Origin: CAZYYO01 sp964650965
Lineage (GTDB): Bacteria > Bacillota > Clostridia > Lachnospirales > Lachnospiraceae
NCBI GenBank assembly: GCA_964650965.1
Contig: CAZYYO010000099.1
Span: 1 to 7,130 of the forward strand
Direction of reading: 5' to 3'
DNA: 7,130 nt
A model generated the notes under the pieces. The model had not been told where the DNA came from, did not search any database, and saw nothing but the letters and a program-made list of their open reading frames with translations. Below are positions 1-5,714 of the stretch, piece by piece (positions within the stretch are counted from its first letter, which is position 1; each line of letters opens with the position of its first letter). A program made the translations under genes and the position numbers.

Positions 1-2
1 CC

Positions 3-425
3 CTTCAGGGAACTTCCCGGGAAATTGGCTTTATCTTCTTTGCTATGACCATAGGCATTGCCTGCAGTATTGGATATATCTTATATGCAGGTATTATCAG
101 CTGTGTGGTATGTGGCATTCATTTTCTGCTTCAGGCCATTCATTTTGCAGATAAGGATACCATGGAGAAGGATTTGCGCATTACCATACCGGAGAATTTA
201 GATTATGCAGATACCTTTACGGATATATTTGACGAGTATACCAGCAGCTGTCGATTGATTCGGGTAAAAACTACCAATATGGGAAGCATGTATGAGATTA
301 ATTATCATATTAAATTATCTGATGAAACAAAAGAAAAGCAATTCTTAGATGAAATTCGATGCAGAAATGGAAATCTTACAGTGATTTGTGGAAAAACAGA
401 CTATCAGCCATTAGAGGAGCTGTAA
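3..425 (+). CDS. DUF4956-type membrane protein, C-terminal part (5' end outside window)
   Basis: The frame is open from the left edge to TAA at 423-425, so 140 residues of a longer protein are visible. The ATG at 45 is an internal methionine, not a start. The visible part begins with a TSREIGFIFFAMTIGIA-like stretch. This resembles the conserved 'SREIG..F.AM..G.A.G.GY' segment of DUF4956 membrane proteins, where it follows the last cytoplasmic loop. Two hydrophobic segments (about visible residues 8-27 and 29-45) are followed by a soluble alpha/beta tail of about 90 residues. That tail looks like a ferredoxin-like regulatory or dimerisation domain, as in other members. The biochemical role of DUF4956 is not established. 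Family members often sit beside VTC-domain (polyphosphate polymerase-like) and CotH-like genes, but whether that holds here lies outside the window. A terminator follows directly, so this is the last gene of its unit. The family call is from remembered sequence pattern and is fairly, not fully, sure. Confidence 0.72.
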   Translation, partial: LQGTSREIGFIFFAMTIGIACSIGYILYAGIISCVVCGIHFLLQAIHFADKDTMEKDLRITIPENLDYADTFTDIFDEYTSSCRLIRVKTTNMGSMYEINYHIKLSDETKEKQFLDEIRCRNGNLTVICGKTDYQPLEEL

Positions 426-430
426 ATATA

Positions 431-473
431 TGGGCGGTAATACAGGAAATTCCTGTACTACCGGCCATTTTTT
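431..473 (+). terminator. Intrinsic terminator of the DUF4956 gene (possibly bidirectional)
   Basis: The arms at 431-446 and 452-467 (TGGGCGGTAATACAGG and CCTGTACTACCGGCCA) pair over 16 positions with two mismatches. The central part TACAGGAA/TTCCTGTA is perfect, and the loop is very small. Six T residues follow at 468-473. The hairpin begins 6 bases after the DUF4956 stop and ends 12 bases before the convergent cotJC stop. On the minus strand the hairpin is followed only by a weak AT-rich run (ATATATTTA), so termination of cotJABC here is possible but less certain. Confidence 0.85.
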
Positions 474-478
474 CATCT

Positions 479-1075
479 TTATTTGTCAAATTCAGGATTA
501 AACATGTAGTAATTTTTAGAATCCAGCTTATCACATACAATACGCAGTGCTTCACCAAATCTCTGGAAATGTACCACTTCTCTGGCTCTTAGGAAACGGA
601 TGGGGTCACATACCTCAGGATCCTTTACCAGACGAAGGATGTTATCATAGGTAGTTCTTGCTTTTTGCTCAGCAGCCATATCTTCAAATAAATCAGTAAT
701 AGCATCCCCCTTAGATTGGAACATGGCAGCGGTATAGGGGGTTCCGCTAGAACCCTGTGGATAGATGCCCAGGGTATGGTCTACGTAATATTTATCAAAG
801 CCGGAAGCCTTGATTTCTTCAATGGACAGTCCGTTGGTAAGCTGATAGATAATGGCGGATACAATTTCTAAATGCGCCAGCTCCTCCGTACCAATATCTG
901 TCAGCAATCCAGCTACTTCATTATATGGCATGGTATATCTTTGGGATAAGTAGCGAAGGGATGCTCCTAGTTCTCCGTCAGGTCCACCAACCTGATCAAT
1001 AATCACCTGTGCAATGGCAGGATTGTTTTTTGTAATATTTACCGGATACTGCAGTCTTTTTTCATAATTCCACAT
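479..1075 (-). CDS. cotJC: Spore coat protein CotJC, manganese-catalase family
   Basis: This 198-residue protein belongs to the CotJC branch of the non-haem, di-manganese catalases (ferritin-like four-helix fold). The expected metal ligands are present with the family spacing: Glu35 in GELGA, Glu65 and His68 in TEELAHLE, Glu136 in DMAAEQKA and His169 in REVVHFQRF. The 33-residue gap between the last two equals that in known Mn catalases, so hydrogen peroxide disproportionation is plausible. The protein is shorter than full Mn catalases (about 270 residues) but close to Bacillus subtilis CotJC (about 190). CotJC is deposited in the inner spore coat together with CotJA. The start ATG (1075-1073) abuts the cotJB stop TAA (1078-1076). 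An AAAGGGGG ribosome site lies 9 bases upstream, inside cotJB. It is the last gene of a minus-strand operon, convergent with the DUF4956 gene. Confidence 0.95.
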   Translation of the reverse strand: MWNYEKRLQYPVNITKNNPAIAQVIIDQVGGPDGELGASLRYLSQRYTMPYNEVAGLLTDIGTEELAHLEIVSAIIYQLTNGLSIEEIKASGFDKYYVDHTLGIYPQGSSGTPYTAAMFQSKGDAITDLFEDMAAEQKARTTYDNILRLVKDPEVCDPIRFLRAREVVHFQRFGEALRIVCDKLDSKNYYMFNPEFDK

Positions 1076-1342
1076 TTAGCAATACCCCCTTTCCCATGGA
1101 TTGTCAGATATTCCCCAGCACCACACCTTATCAGGACTTGCCTGTGACAGAGTAAGTGGGCCGTACAGGGAGCTGTATTCCTTTGTTGCTTTTTGATACA
1201 GCATGGAATAGTGGTTGTAGGTATCCATAGCTGTTTCATCCTGGGGATGTGTATCCAGATATAATGCAAGATCTATAAGCATAAAGCTGGTCATGGTAAT
1301 CCACTGGAACAGCTGCTCTCGACTTCTTGTTTGATTCATCAT
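1076..1342 (-). CDS. cotJB: Spore coat protein CotJB
   Basis: An 88-residue protein matching CotJB in length (87 in B. subtilis), position and sequence character. It has an N-terminal helix (LFQWITMTSFMLIDLALYLDTHP), then a Tyr-rich helical middle (YNHYSMLYQKATKEYSSLYGPLT), and ends with the Trp/Gly/Pro-rich tail typical of the family (VWCWGISDNPWERG). CotJB is needed for normal incorporation of the CotJ proteins into the spore coat; it has no known enzymatic motif. The start overlaps the cotJA stop by ATGA (1342-1339), which suggests translational coupling. A GGAGGG ribosome site lies about 11 bases upstream. A second ATG follows immediately (Met-Met), so the start could shift by one codon. 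The next gene, cotJC, begins right after its stop. Confidence 0.93.
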   Translation of the reverse strand: MMNQTRSREQLFQWITMTSFMLIDLALYLDTHPQDETAMDTYNHYSMLYQKATKEYSSLYGPLTLSQASPDKVWCWGISDNPWERGYC

Positions 1343-1530
1343 CTTAGATTTACCCTCCTTCCAAGAAATGGTTTATTTAATTCTGGAAATATGGTGCCTT
1401 CCCGAAGGGCTTTATCCGGCTCATAGATACTGGTGTACTTCTGCCAGGGAACATAAGCCATAGCAAGCTCCATACCATCCATGGAATCCAGGGAATATTG
1501 ACGGCACGCCTTGTCATAAATTGGTTTCAT
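1339..1530 (-). CDS. cotJA: Spore coat associated protein CotJA
   Basis: A 63-residue protein with the CotJA signature: LAMAYVPWQKYTSIYEPDKA at about residues 22-41, then L.EGTIFPELNKPFLG near the C-terminus. The family is a short, proline- and aromatic-rich coat component that is incorporated into the spore coat and depends on CotJC for this. No signal peptide or membrane segment is present. It is the first gene of cotJABC. The start ATG (1530-1528) has an AGAAAGGA ribosome site about 8 bases upstream on the minus strand. It is somewhat shorter than B. subtilis CotJA (82 residues), mainly because it lacks an N-terminal extension; the core is intact. It is transcribed divergently from feoA. 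Confidence 0.93.
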   Translation of the reverse strand: MKPIYDKACRQYSLDSMDGMELAMAYVPWQKYTSIYEPDKALREGTIFPELNKPFLGRRVNLR

Positions 1531-1560
1531 AATTCATATCCTTTCTAGTTGGTCTAATTT

Positions 1561-1588
1561 ACAATATGAAAAAAATAGAAAAATGTAC
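1561..1588 (-). promoter_or_regulatory. Possible sigma-E-like promoter of cotJABC
   Basis: Read on the minus strand, GTACATT (1588-1582) and CATATTGT (1568-1561) are 13 bases apart. They match 5 of 7 and 5 of 8 positions of the sporulation sigma-E -35 (kmATATT) and -10 (cATACAmT) consensus. The predicted start near 1554 leaves about 23 bases of leader with the ribosome site, a fitting distance to cotJA at 1530. Known biology supports this: cotJABC of B. subtilis is made by sigma-E in the mother cell. The match is only partial in a very AT-rich stretch. Confidence 0.35.
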
Positions 1589-1597
1589 CTTCCTGCG

Positions 1598-1626
1598 TTG
1601 ACTTTTTTTTATGCAAGAACTACACT
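1598..1626 (+). promoter_or_regulatory. Sigma-A-type promoter of the feo operon
   Basis: TTGACT (1598-1603, five of six consensus bases) and TACACT (1621-1626, four of six) are separated by exactly 17 bases that include an eight-T run starting at 1603. Transcription would start near 1633, giving a leader of about 50 bases with the TAAGGAAAG ribosome site at 1666-1674 ahead of feoA. It is the only strong housekeeping promoter I see on the plus strand between cotJA and feoA. Confidence 0.6.
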
Positions 1627-1633
1627 TACACAG

Positions 1634-1645
1634 TAGGTATAACTA
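1634..1645. promoter_or_regulatory. Candidate metal-repressor operator at the feo start site
   Basis: TAGGTATAACTA is an imperfect 12-base palindrome in which ten of twelve positions are symmetric. It starts about 8 bases after the feo -10 box, where a bound repressor would block transcription. The longer string TAGGT....CTAAC shares 11 of 19 positions with the DtxR/IdeR consensus TTAGGTTAGGCTAACCTAA, but its outer symmetry is poor. Fe(II)-dependent repression of feoAB is normal in the family, through either Fur or DtxR-type regulators. No good Fur box is visible. This is a weak candidate. Confidence 0.25.
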
Positions 1646-1681
1646 ACAAATAAAAAGATACATAGTAAGGAAAGAGAATCC

Positions 1682-1915
1682 ATGACATTAAATGAACTTC
1701 CCATTGGGAAAAAAGCAGTGATTACCCAGGTAAACGGCCAGGGTCCCCTTAGGCTTCGTATGCTGGATATGGGAATTATTCCCAACACGCCAATAGAAAT
1801 TCGCAAAATTGCTCCTATGGGAGATCCCATAGAAATCTATATCCGTGGTTATGAATTAACCATTCGATTAGAGGAGGCTGAAAGTATTCAGGTGAAGGTG
1901 GAGGATTTGCCATGA
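1682..1915 (+). CDS. feoA: Ferrous iron transport protein A (FeoA)
   Basis: A 77-residue cytoplasmic protein with an SH3-like beta-barrel fold. It matches FeoA in length and in the conserved run LRLRMLDMGIIPNTPIEI followed by PMGDPIEIYIRGYELTIRLEEA near residues 45-67. FeoA associates with FeoB and is thought to support or regulate Fe(II) uptake; its exact mechanism is not settled. The start ATG at 1682 has TAAGGAAAG at 1666-1674. No other start in the frame is as well placed. The feoA stop and feoB start overlap as ATGA (1912-1915), so the two are probably translated in a coupled way. It is the first gene of the feo operon, divergent from cotJA. Confidence 0.95.
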   Translation: MTLNELPIGKKAVITQVNGQGPLRLRMLDMGIIPNTPIEIRKIAPMGDPIEIYIRGYELTIRLEEAESIQVKVEDLP

Positions 1916-3918
1916 TTTTTGCATTAGTAGGGAATCAAAATTGTGGTAAGACCACGTTATTTAATCAATTAACCGGCTCCAATCAGCACGTAGGTAACTT
2001 TCCCGGGGTTACCGTTGATCAGAAGATGGGAGAGATTCGCTCTGCCAAAAGTGCCAGTGTTGTAGATTTGCCTGGTATTTATTCCTTAAGGCCTTATACC
2101 AGTGAAGAAATTGTAACGCGAAATTTTATTTTAAATGAAAAGCCGGATGGAATTATTAATATTGTAGATGCTAATAATATTGAACGAAATCTGTATCTGA
2201 CCTTACAGCTAATGGAAATGCATATTCCCATGGTTCTGGCTCTTAATATGATGGATGAGGTCCGAAATAACGGCGGCTCCATTGATGTAATGAAGATGAG
2301 TGAGCAGCTGGGCATTCCCGTGATTCCTATTTCCGCAGCAAAGGATGAGGGAATTGAAGATTTAATTACCGCTGCTGTAGAAACAGCAGAGAAGAAACAG
2401 GCACCTCAGATTATGGATTTTTGTCCACAAGGACCGGTACATCGCTGCATCCATGCGGTATGCCATCAGGTGGAGGATCACGCACAAAATATTGGAATAT
2501 CCCCACGATTTGCTGCCACCAAAATCGTAGAGGGAGATGAAGACATTATCAAGCGGCTTGCACTTTCCCAAAACGAGTTGGAAATGGCAGAGCATATTAT
2601 TACAGAAATGGAAACAGACCATGGCATGGATCGAAATGCAGCCATGGCAGAAATGCGATATAATTTTATTGAAGATGTATGCCATGATACCGTTGTGAAG
2701 GCACATGAAAGCAAGGAGCATATTCGCAGCGTTAAGATTGATAATGTATTAACAGGGAAATATCTGGCGATTCCGGTTTTTATTGGAATTATGCTGCTTA
2801 TTTTCTTTTTGACCTTTGAGGTGATTGGTGCCTGGCTTTCTGATTTGCTGGAATTGGGAATTGATTATGTGACTACAGCAGTGGATATGGGACTTACAGC
2901 CTATGGCATCAACCCGGTAGTACACAGTCTTCTTATTGACGGTGTATTTGCCGGTGTTGGAAGTGTGCTAAGCTTTTTACCAATTATTGTTGTTTTATTT
3001 TTCTTTTTATCAATCTTAGAAGACTCTGGTTATATGGCAAGAGTTGCCTTTGTTATGGATAAGCTCCTTCGTAAAATTGGTTTGTCTGGAAGAAGTATTG
3101 TACCAATGCTGATTGGATTTGGCTGTACGGTACCGGCGGTTATGGCCAGTCGTACACTGGCATCTGAGCGGGATCGGAAGATGACAATTATGCTGACACC
3201 ATTTATCAGCTGTTCTGCTAAGATACCAATTTATGGAGTATTTGCAGCAGCCTTTTTCCCGGATTATCCGGCCATAGCTATGGGAACCTTATATTTCACA
3301 GGAATAGCGGTAGGAATTCTTGTGGCACTTATTTTTAATCATACGGTGTTTAAAGGACATCCTACACCCTTTGTCATGGAGCTTCCCAATTATCGTATGC
3401 CCTCCTTGAAAAGTGTCTCTCAGCTTATGTGGGATAAGGCAAAGGATTTTATCCAGAGAGCTTTTACGATTATCTTTGTGGCGTCAATTATTATCTGGTT
3501 TTTGCAGACCTTTGATGCCAGGTTAAATGTTGCCGCTTCAGATGCTTCTAGCTTGTTGGCGTTAATTGGTCAGTGGATAGCCCCAATTTTTAGACCTTTG
3601 GGCTTTGCTGATTGGAAAATCAGTACCGCATTGATTACAGGCTTTACCGCCAAGGAAGCAGTAGTAAGTACCTTAAGTGTATTGACAGGAGCAGCAACGG
3701 CCACGTTACCTCAGGTGATTCATACCATGTTTACCACCGCATCAGCCGTAAGCTTTCTGGTATTTACCCTGTTATATACCCCCTGTGTAGCAGCGGTTGC
3801 ATCCATTAAGCGGGAGCTGGGTTCTACACTTCAGGCCATTGCTGTTGTTATTATGCAGTGCTCCATTGCCTGGCTGGTAGCCTTTGTGATATACCATGTT
3901 GTGGAATTCTTCTGTTAA
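1912..3918 (+). CDS. feoB: Ferrous iron transporter FeoB
   Basis: A 668-residue inner-membrane Fe(II) transporter with an N-terminal GTPase domain. G1 is GNQNCGKT (7-14), G2 is the Thr of PGVTVD (34), G3 is DLPG (52-55), G4 is NMMD (112-115) and G5 is SAAK (141-144). A mostly helical insertion of about 100 residues follows, then a membrane domain from about residue 286. The conserved FeoB transport motifs are present: GFGCTVPAVMASRT with Cys405, FISCSAKIP with Cys434, GFTAKEAVVS around 577-586 and YTPC with Cys625 near the C-terminus. The length is normal for the compact clostridial form; E. coli FeoB (773) is longer. The start ATG overlaps the feoA stop, and G1 begins at residue 7, as in the family. 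A small Cys-rich protein follows 21 bases later. No frameshift or missing key residue is seen. Confidence 0.97.
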   Translation: MIFALVGNQNCGKTTLFNQLTGSNQHVGNFPGVTVDQKMGEIRSAKSASVVDLPGIYSLRPYTSEEIVTRNFILNEKPDGIINIVDANNIERNLYLTLQLMEMHIPMVLALNMMDEVRNNGGSIDVMKMSEQLGIPVIPISAAKDEGIEDLITAAVETAEKKQAPQIMDFCPQGPVHRCIHAVCHQVEDHAQNIGISPRFAATKIVEGDEDIIKRLALSQNELEMAEHIITEMETDHGMDRNAAMAEMRYNFIEDVCHDTVVKAHESKEHIRSVKIDNVLTGKYLAIPVFIGIMLLIFFLTFEVIGAWLSDLLELGIDYVTTAVDMGLTAYGINPVVHSLLIDGVFAGVGSVLSFLPIIVVLFFFLSILEDSGYMARVAFVMDKLLRKIGLSGRSIVPMLIGFGCTVPAVMASRTLASERDRKMTIMLTPFISCSAKIPIYGVFAAAFFPDYPAIAMGTLYFTGIAVGILVALIFNHTVFKGHPTPFVMELPNYRMPSLKSVSQLMWDKAKDFIQRAFTIIFVASIIIWFLQTFDARLNVAASDASSLLALIGQWIAPIFRPLGFADWKISTALITGFTAKEAVVSTLSVLTGAATATLPQVIHTMFTTASAVSFLVFTLLYTPCVAAVASIKRELGSTLQAIAVVIMQCSIAWLVAFVIYHVVEFFC

Positions 3919-3939
3919 CCACAGGAAGGCAGGAGTTAT

Positions 3940-4101
3940 ATGAATTTTATAGATATCATAATTATCGCGTTCTTAGTAATATGGTGCGTTCTGGCAATGC
4001 GTCATATTATTAAAACGAAAAAAGCCGGAGGCTGTGTAGGCTGCAGGGAAGCCGACCAGTGCATGAGAAACCAGAAGATGGATTGTAAGAAAAAACAATA
4101 G
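3940..4101 (+). CDS. FeoB-associated Cys-rich membrane protein (53 residues)
   Basis: A short gene beginning ATG at 3940 and ending TAG at 4099-4101. AGGAG lies 4 bases upstream, and AGGAAGG 10 bases upstream at 3923-3929. Residues about 3-20 form one hydrophobic membrane segment (FIDIIIIAFLVIWCVLAM). A basic stretch (RHIIKTKK) follows, then a C-terminal Cys cluster: Cys32-x2-Cys35-x5-Cys41-x7-Cys49. This layout matches the FeoB-associated Cys-rich membrane proteins (PF12669 type) found directly after feoB in many Bacillota. Their function is not established. The cysteines could bind Fe(II) or an Fe-S cluster on the cytoplasmic side (positive-inside rule) and aid or sense FeoB activity. It lies 21 bases behind feoB with no terminator between, so it is very probably in the same operon. 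Confidence 0.9.
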   Translation: MNFIDIIIIAFLVIWCVLAMRHIIKTKKAGGCVGCREADQCMRNQKMDCKKKQ

Positions 4102-4137
4102 CAAGCTTTCCATCCCATGTTTTACAAAAACTACACC

Positions 4138-4166
4138 TTGTGAAAACAATAGGACTGTGATAAATT
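4138..4166 (+). promoter_or_regulatory. Possible sigma-A promoter of gltX
   Basis: TTGTGA (4138-4143) and TAAATT (4161-4166) have a 17-base spacer; each matches four of six consensus bases. Transcription would start near 4173, leaving a leader of about 50 bases. The 122-base gap between the Cys-rich protein gene and gltX shows no convincing terminator and no T-box, so gltX could also receive feo read-through. The AGGAG ribosome site of gltX is at 4208-4212. Confidence 0.35.
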
Positions 4167-4223
4167 AAAAGGTACCAAAAAAGTATCTACATAAGAAATT
4201 TAATTATAGGAGTACAGATAAAA

Positions 4224-5675
4224 ATGAGTAAAGTAAGAACAAGATTTGCCCCATCACCAACTGGAAGAATGCATGTTGGTAATTTAAGAACCGCATTATA
4301 CGCATATTTAATTGCCAAGCATGAGGGCGGAGATTTCATTCTTCGTATTGAGGATACCGATCAGGAACGATTAGTAGAAGGGGCAGTAGATATTATCTAT
4401 CGAACCCTGGCACATACCGGATTATTACATGATGAAGGTCCAGATAAGGATGGGGGCGTTGGTCCTTATGTGCAAAGTGAGCGTCAGGCACAGGGACTTT
4501 ATCTGAAATATGCCCAGGAATTAATTGATAAGGGAGAAGCATATTACTGCTTCTGTACCCAGGAACGATTAGAGGGATTAAAGCAGGAGGTTGCCTGCAA
4601 GGAAATCTCCATTTATGACAAGCATTGCCTGTCCTTATCCAAGGAAGAAGTACAGGCTAATTTAGATGCGGGAATGCCATATGTCATCCGCCAGAACAAC
4701 CCTCGTACCGGCACTACCACCTTCCATGATGAAATATATGGAGATATTACCGTAGACAATGCAGAATTAGACGATATGATTCTGATTAAGTCCGATGGAT
4801 ATCCTACCTATAATTTCGCAAATGTAGTGGATGACCACCTGATGGGAATTACTCATGTGGTTCGAGGAAATGAATACCTTTCTTCCTCCCCAAAATACAA
4901 TCGACTCTATGATGCCTTCGGATGGCAGGTTCCGGTATATGTTCACTGTCCATTGATTACCAATGAAGAGCATCAGAAATTAAGCAAGAGAAGTGGTCAT
5001 TCCTCCTATGAGGATTTATTAGAGCAGGGATTTCTTACAGAAGCCATTGTGAACTTTGTGGCATTATTAGGTTGGAGCCCCGAGGACAATCAGGAGATTT
5101 TCTCCTTAGAAGAGCTGGTACGTGCCTTTGATTATCGTCATATGAGCAAATCCCCAGCAGTCTTTGATATTGTGAAATTAAAATGGATGAATGGGGAATA
5201 TATGAAGGCAATGGATTTTGACACCTTCTATGAAATGGCACTTCCCTATATTAAGAAAATCATTACCAAGGATTATGATTTAAAGAAGATAGCCAAAATG
5301 GTTAAGACCCGTATTGAAATATTCCCTGATATTGCAGAGCATATTGATTTCTTTGAGACATTACCGGAATATGATACCGCAATGTATACCCACAAGAAGA
5401 TGAAGACCAACGAAGAAACAAGTCTTCAGGTGCTGCAGGAGCTGTTGCCGGTACTGCAGGAGCAGGAGGATTATTCCAATGATGCCCTGTATGAGACCTT
5501 AAGTGGATTTGCGAAGGAGCATGAGTATAAGAATGGCTATGTCTTTTGGCCAGTTCGTACAGCAGTCAGCGGCAAGCAGATGACTCCTGGTGGAGCAACA
5601 GAAATTATGGAGGTCCTTGGCAAAGAGGAATTCCTAAAGAGAATTCGTAAGGGCATAGAGCTTTTACAGAAATAA
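4224..5675 (+). CDS. gltX: Glutamyl-tRNA synthetase
   Basis: A 483-residue class I aminoacyl-tRNA synthetase that charges tRNA(Glu) with glutamate. The catalytic Rossmann fold opens with RFAPSPTGRMHVGNLRTAL, where the HIGH motif reads HVGN at 17-20. The LRIEDTD segment (40-46) contributes to substrate binding. A zinc site in the connective region is suggested by Cys109-x-Cys111 and Tyr131-x3-Cys135, the spacing of the E. coli zinc ligands. The KMSKS motif reads KLSKR at 252-256. The all-helical anticodon-binding part makes up the last third and ends in the usual EFLKRIRKGIELL. The length is normal (465-500). Starting at ATG 4224 places the PSPTG motif at residues 10-14, as expected, behind AGGAG (4208-4212). 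In clostridia lacking GlnRS such enzymes often also charge tRNA(Gln); that is inference here. The helicase gene follows 39 bases downstream in the same reading frame. Confidence 0.97.
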   Translation: MSKVRTRFAPSPTGRMHVGNLRTALYAYLIAKHEGGDFILRIEDTDQERLVEGAVDIIYRTLAHTGLLHDEGPDKDGGVGPYVQSERQAQGLYLKYAQELIDKGEAYYCFCTQERLEGLKQEVACKEISIYDKHCLSLSKEEVQANLDAGMPYVIRQNNPRTGTTTFHDEIYGDITVDNAELDDMILIKSDGYPTYNFANVVDDHLMGITHVVRGNEYLSSSPKYNRLYDAFGWQVPVYVHCPLITNEEHQKLSKRSGHSSYEDLLEQGFLTEAIVNFVALLGWSPEDNQEIFSLEELVRAFDYRHMSKSPAVFDIVKLKWMNGEYMKAMDFDTFYEMALPYIKKIITKDYDLKKIAKMVKTRIEIFPDIAEHIDFFETLPEYDTAMYTHKKMKTNEETSLQVLQELLPVLQEQEDYSNDALYETLSGFAKEHEYKNGYVFWPVRTAVSGKQMTPGGATEIMEVLGKEEFLKRIRKGIELLQK

Positions 5676-5699
5676 TCAAGCAGTAACATTTCCATAAAG

Positions 5700-5707
5700 A
5701 AAGGGGG
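5700..5707 (+). promoter_or_regulatory. Ribosome binding site that decides the helicase start
   Basis: AAAGGGGG is identical to the ribosome site in front of cotJC. It sits 25 bases after the gltX stop. Seven bases separate it from ATT at 5715, ideal spacing for initiation there. The nearby TTG at 5708 has no spacing at all, lies in another frame and meets a stop after four codons, so it is not a working start. Confidence 0.6.
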
Positions 5708-5714
5708 TTGTCTT

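Noticed and set aside
45..425. ATG at 45 as the start of a 126-residue protein
   Set aside because: The frame is open to the left edge and the residues before the ATG (TSREIGFIFF) belong to the conserved family segment, so the ATG is internal.
1039..1269. Minus-strand open frame overlapping cotJB and cotJC in another frame
   Set aside because: It straddles the junction of two clearly recognised genes and its composition (His/Cys/Trp-rich) is typical of out-of-frame reading.
2362..2721. Minus-strand open frame of 119 codons inside feoB
   Set aside because: It lies wholly opposite the well-supported feoB GTPase-linked region, has no recognisable motif and no ribosome site, and is a shadow of feoB codon use.
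4119..4147. Hairpin GTTTTACA ... TGT(G)AAAAC as a terminator for the feo operon
   Set aside because: The stem is AU-rich with a bulged base and a large loop, and no T-tract follows.
4102..4223. T-box riboswitch ahead of gltX
   Set aside because: The gap is only 122 bases, lacks a terminator/antiterminator pair and I see no T-box core sequence.
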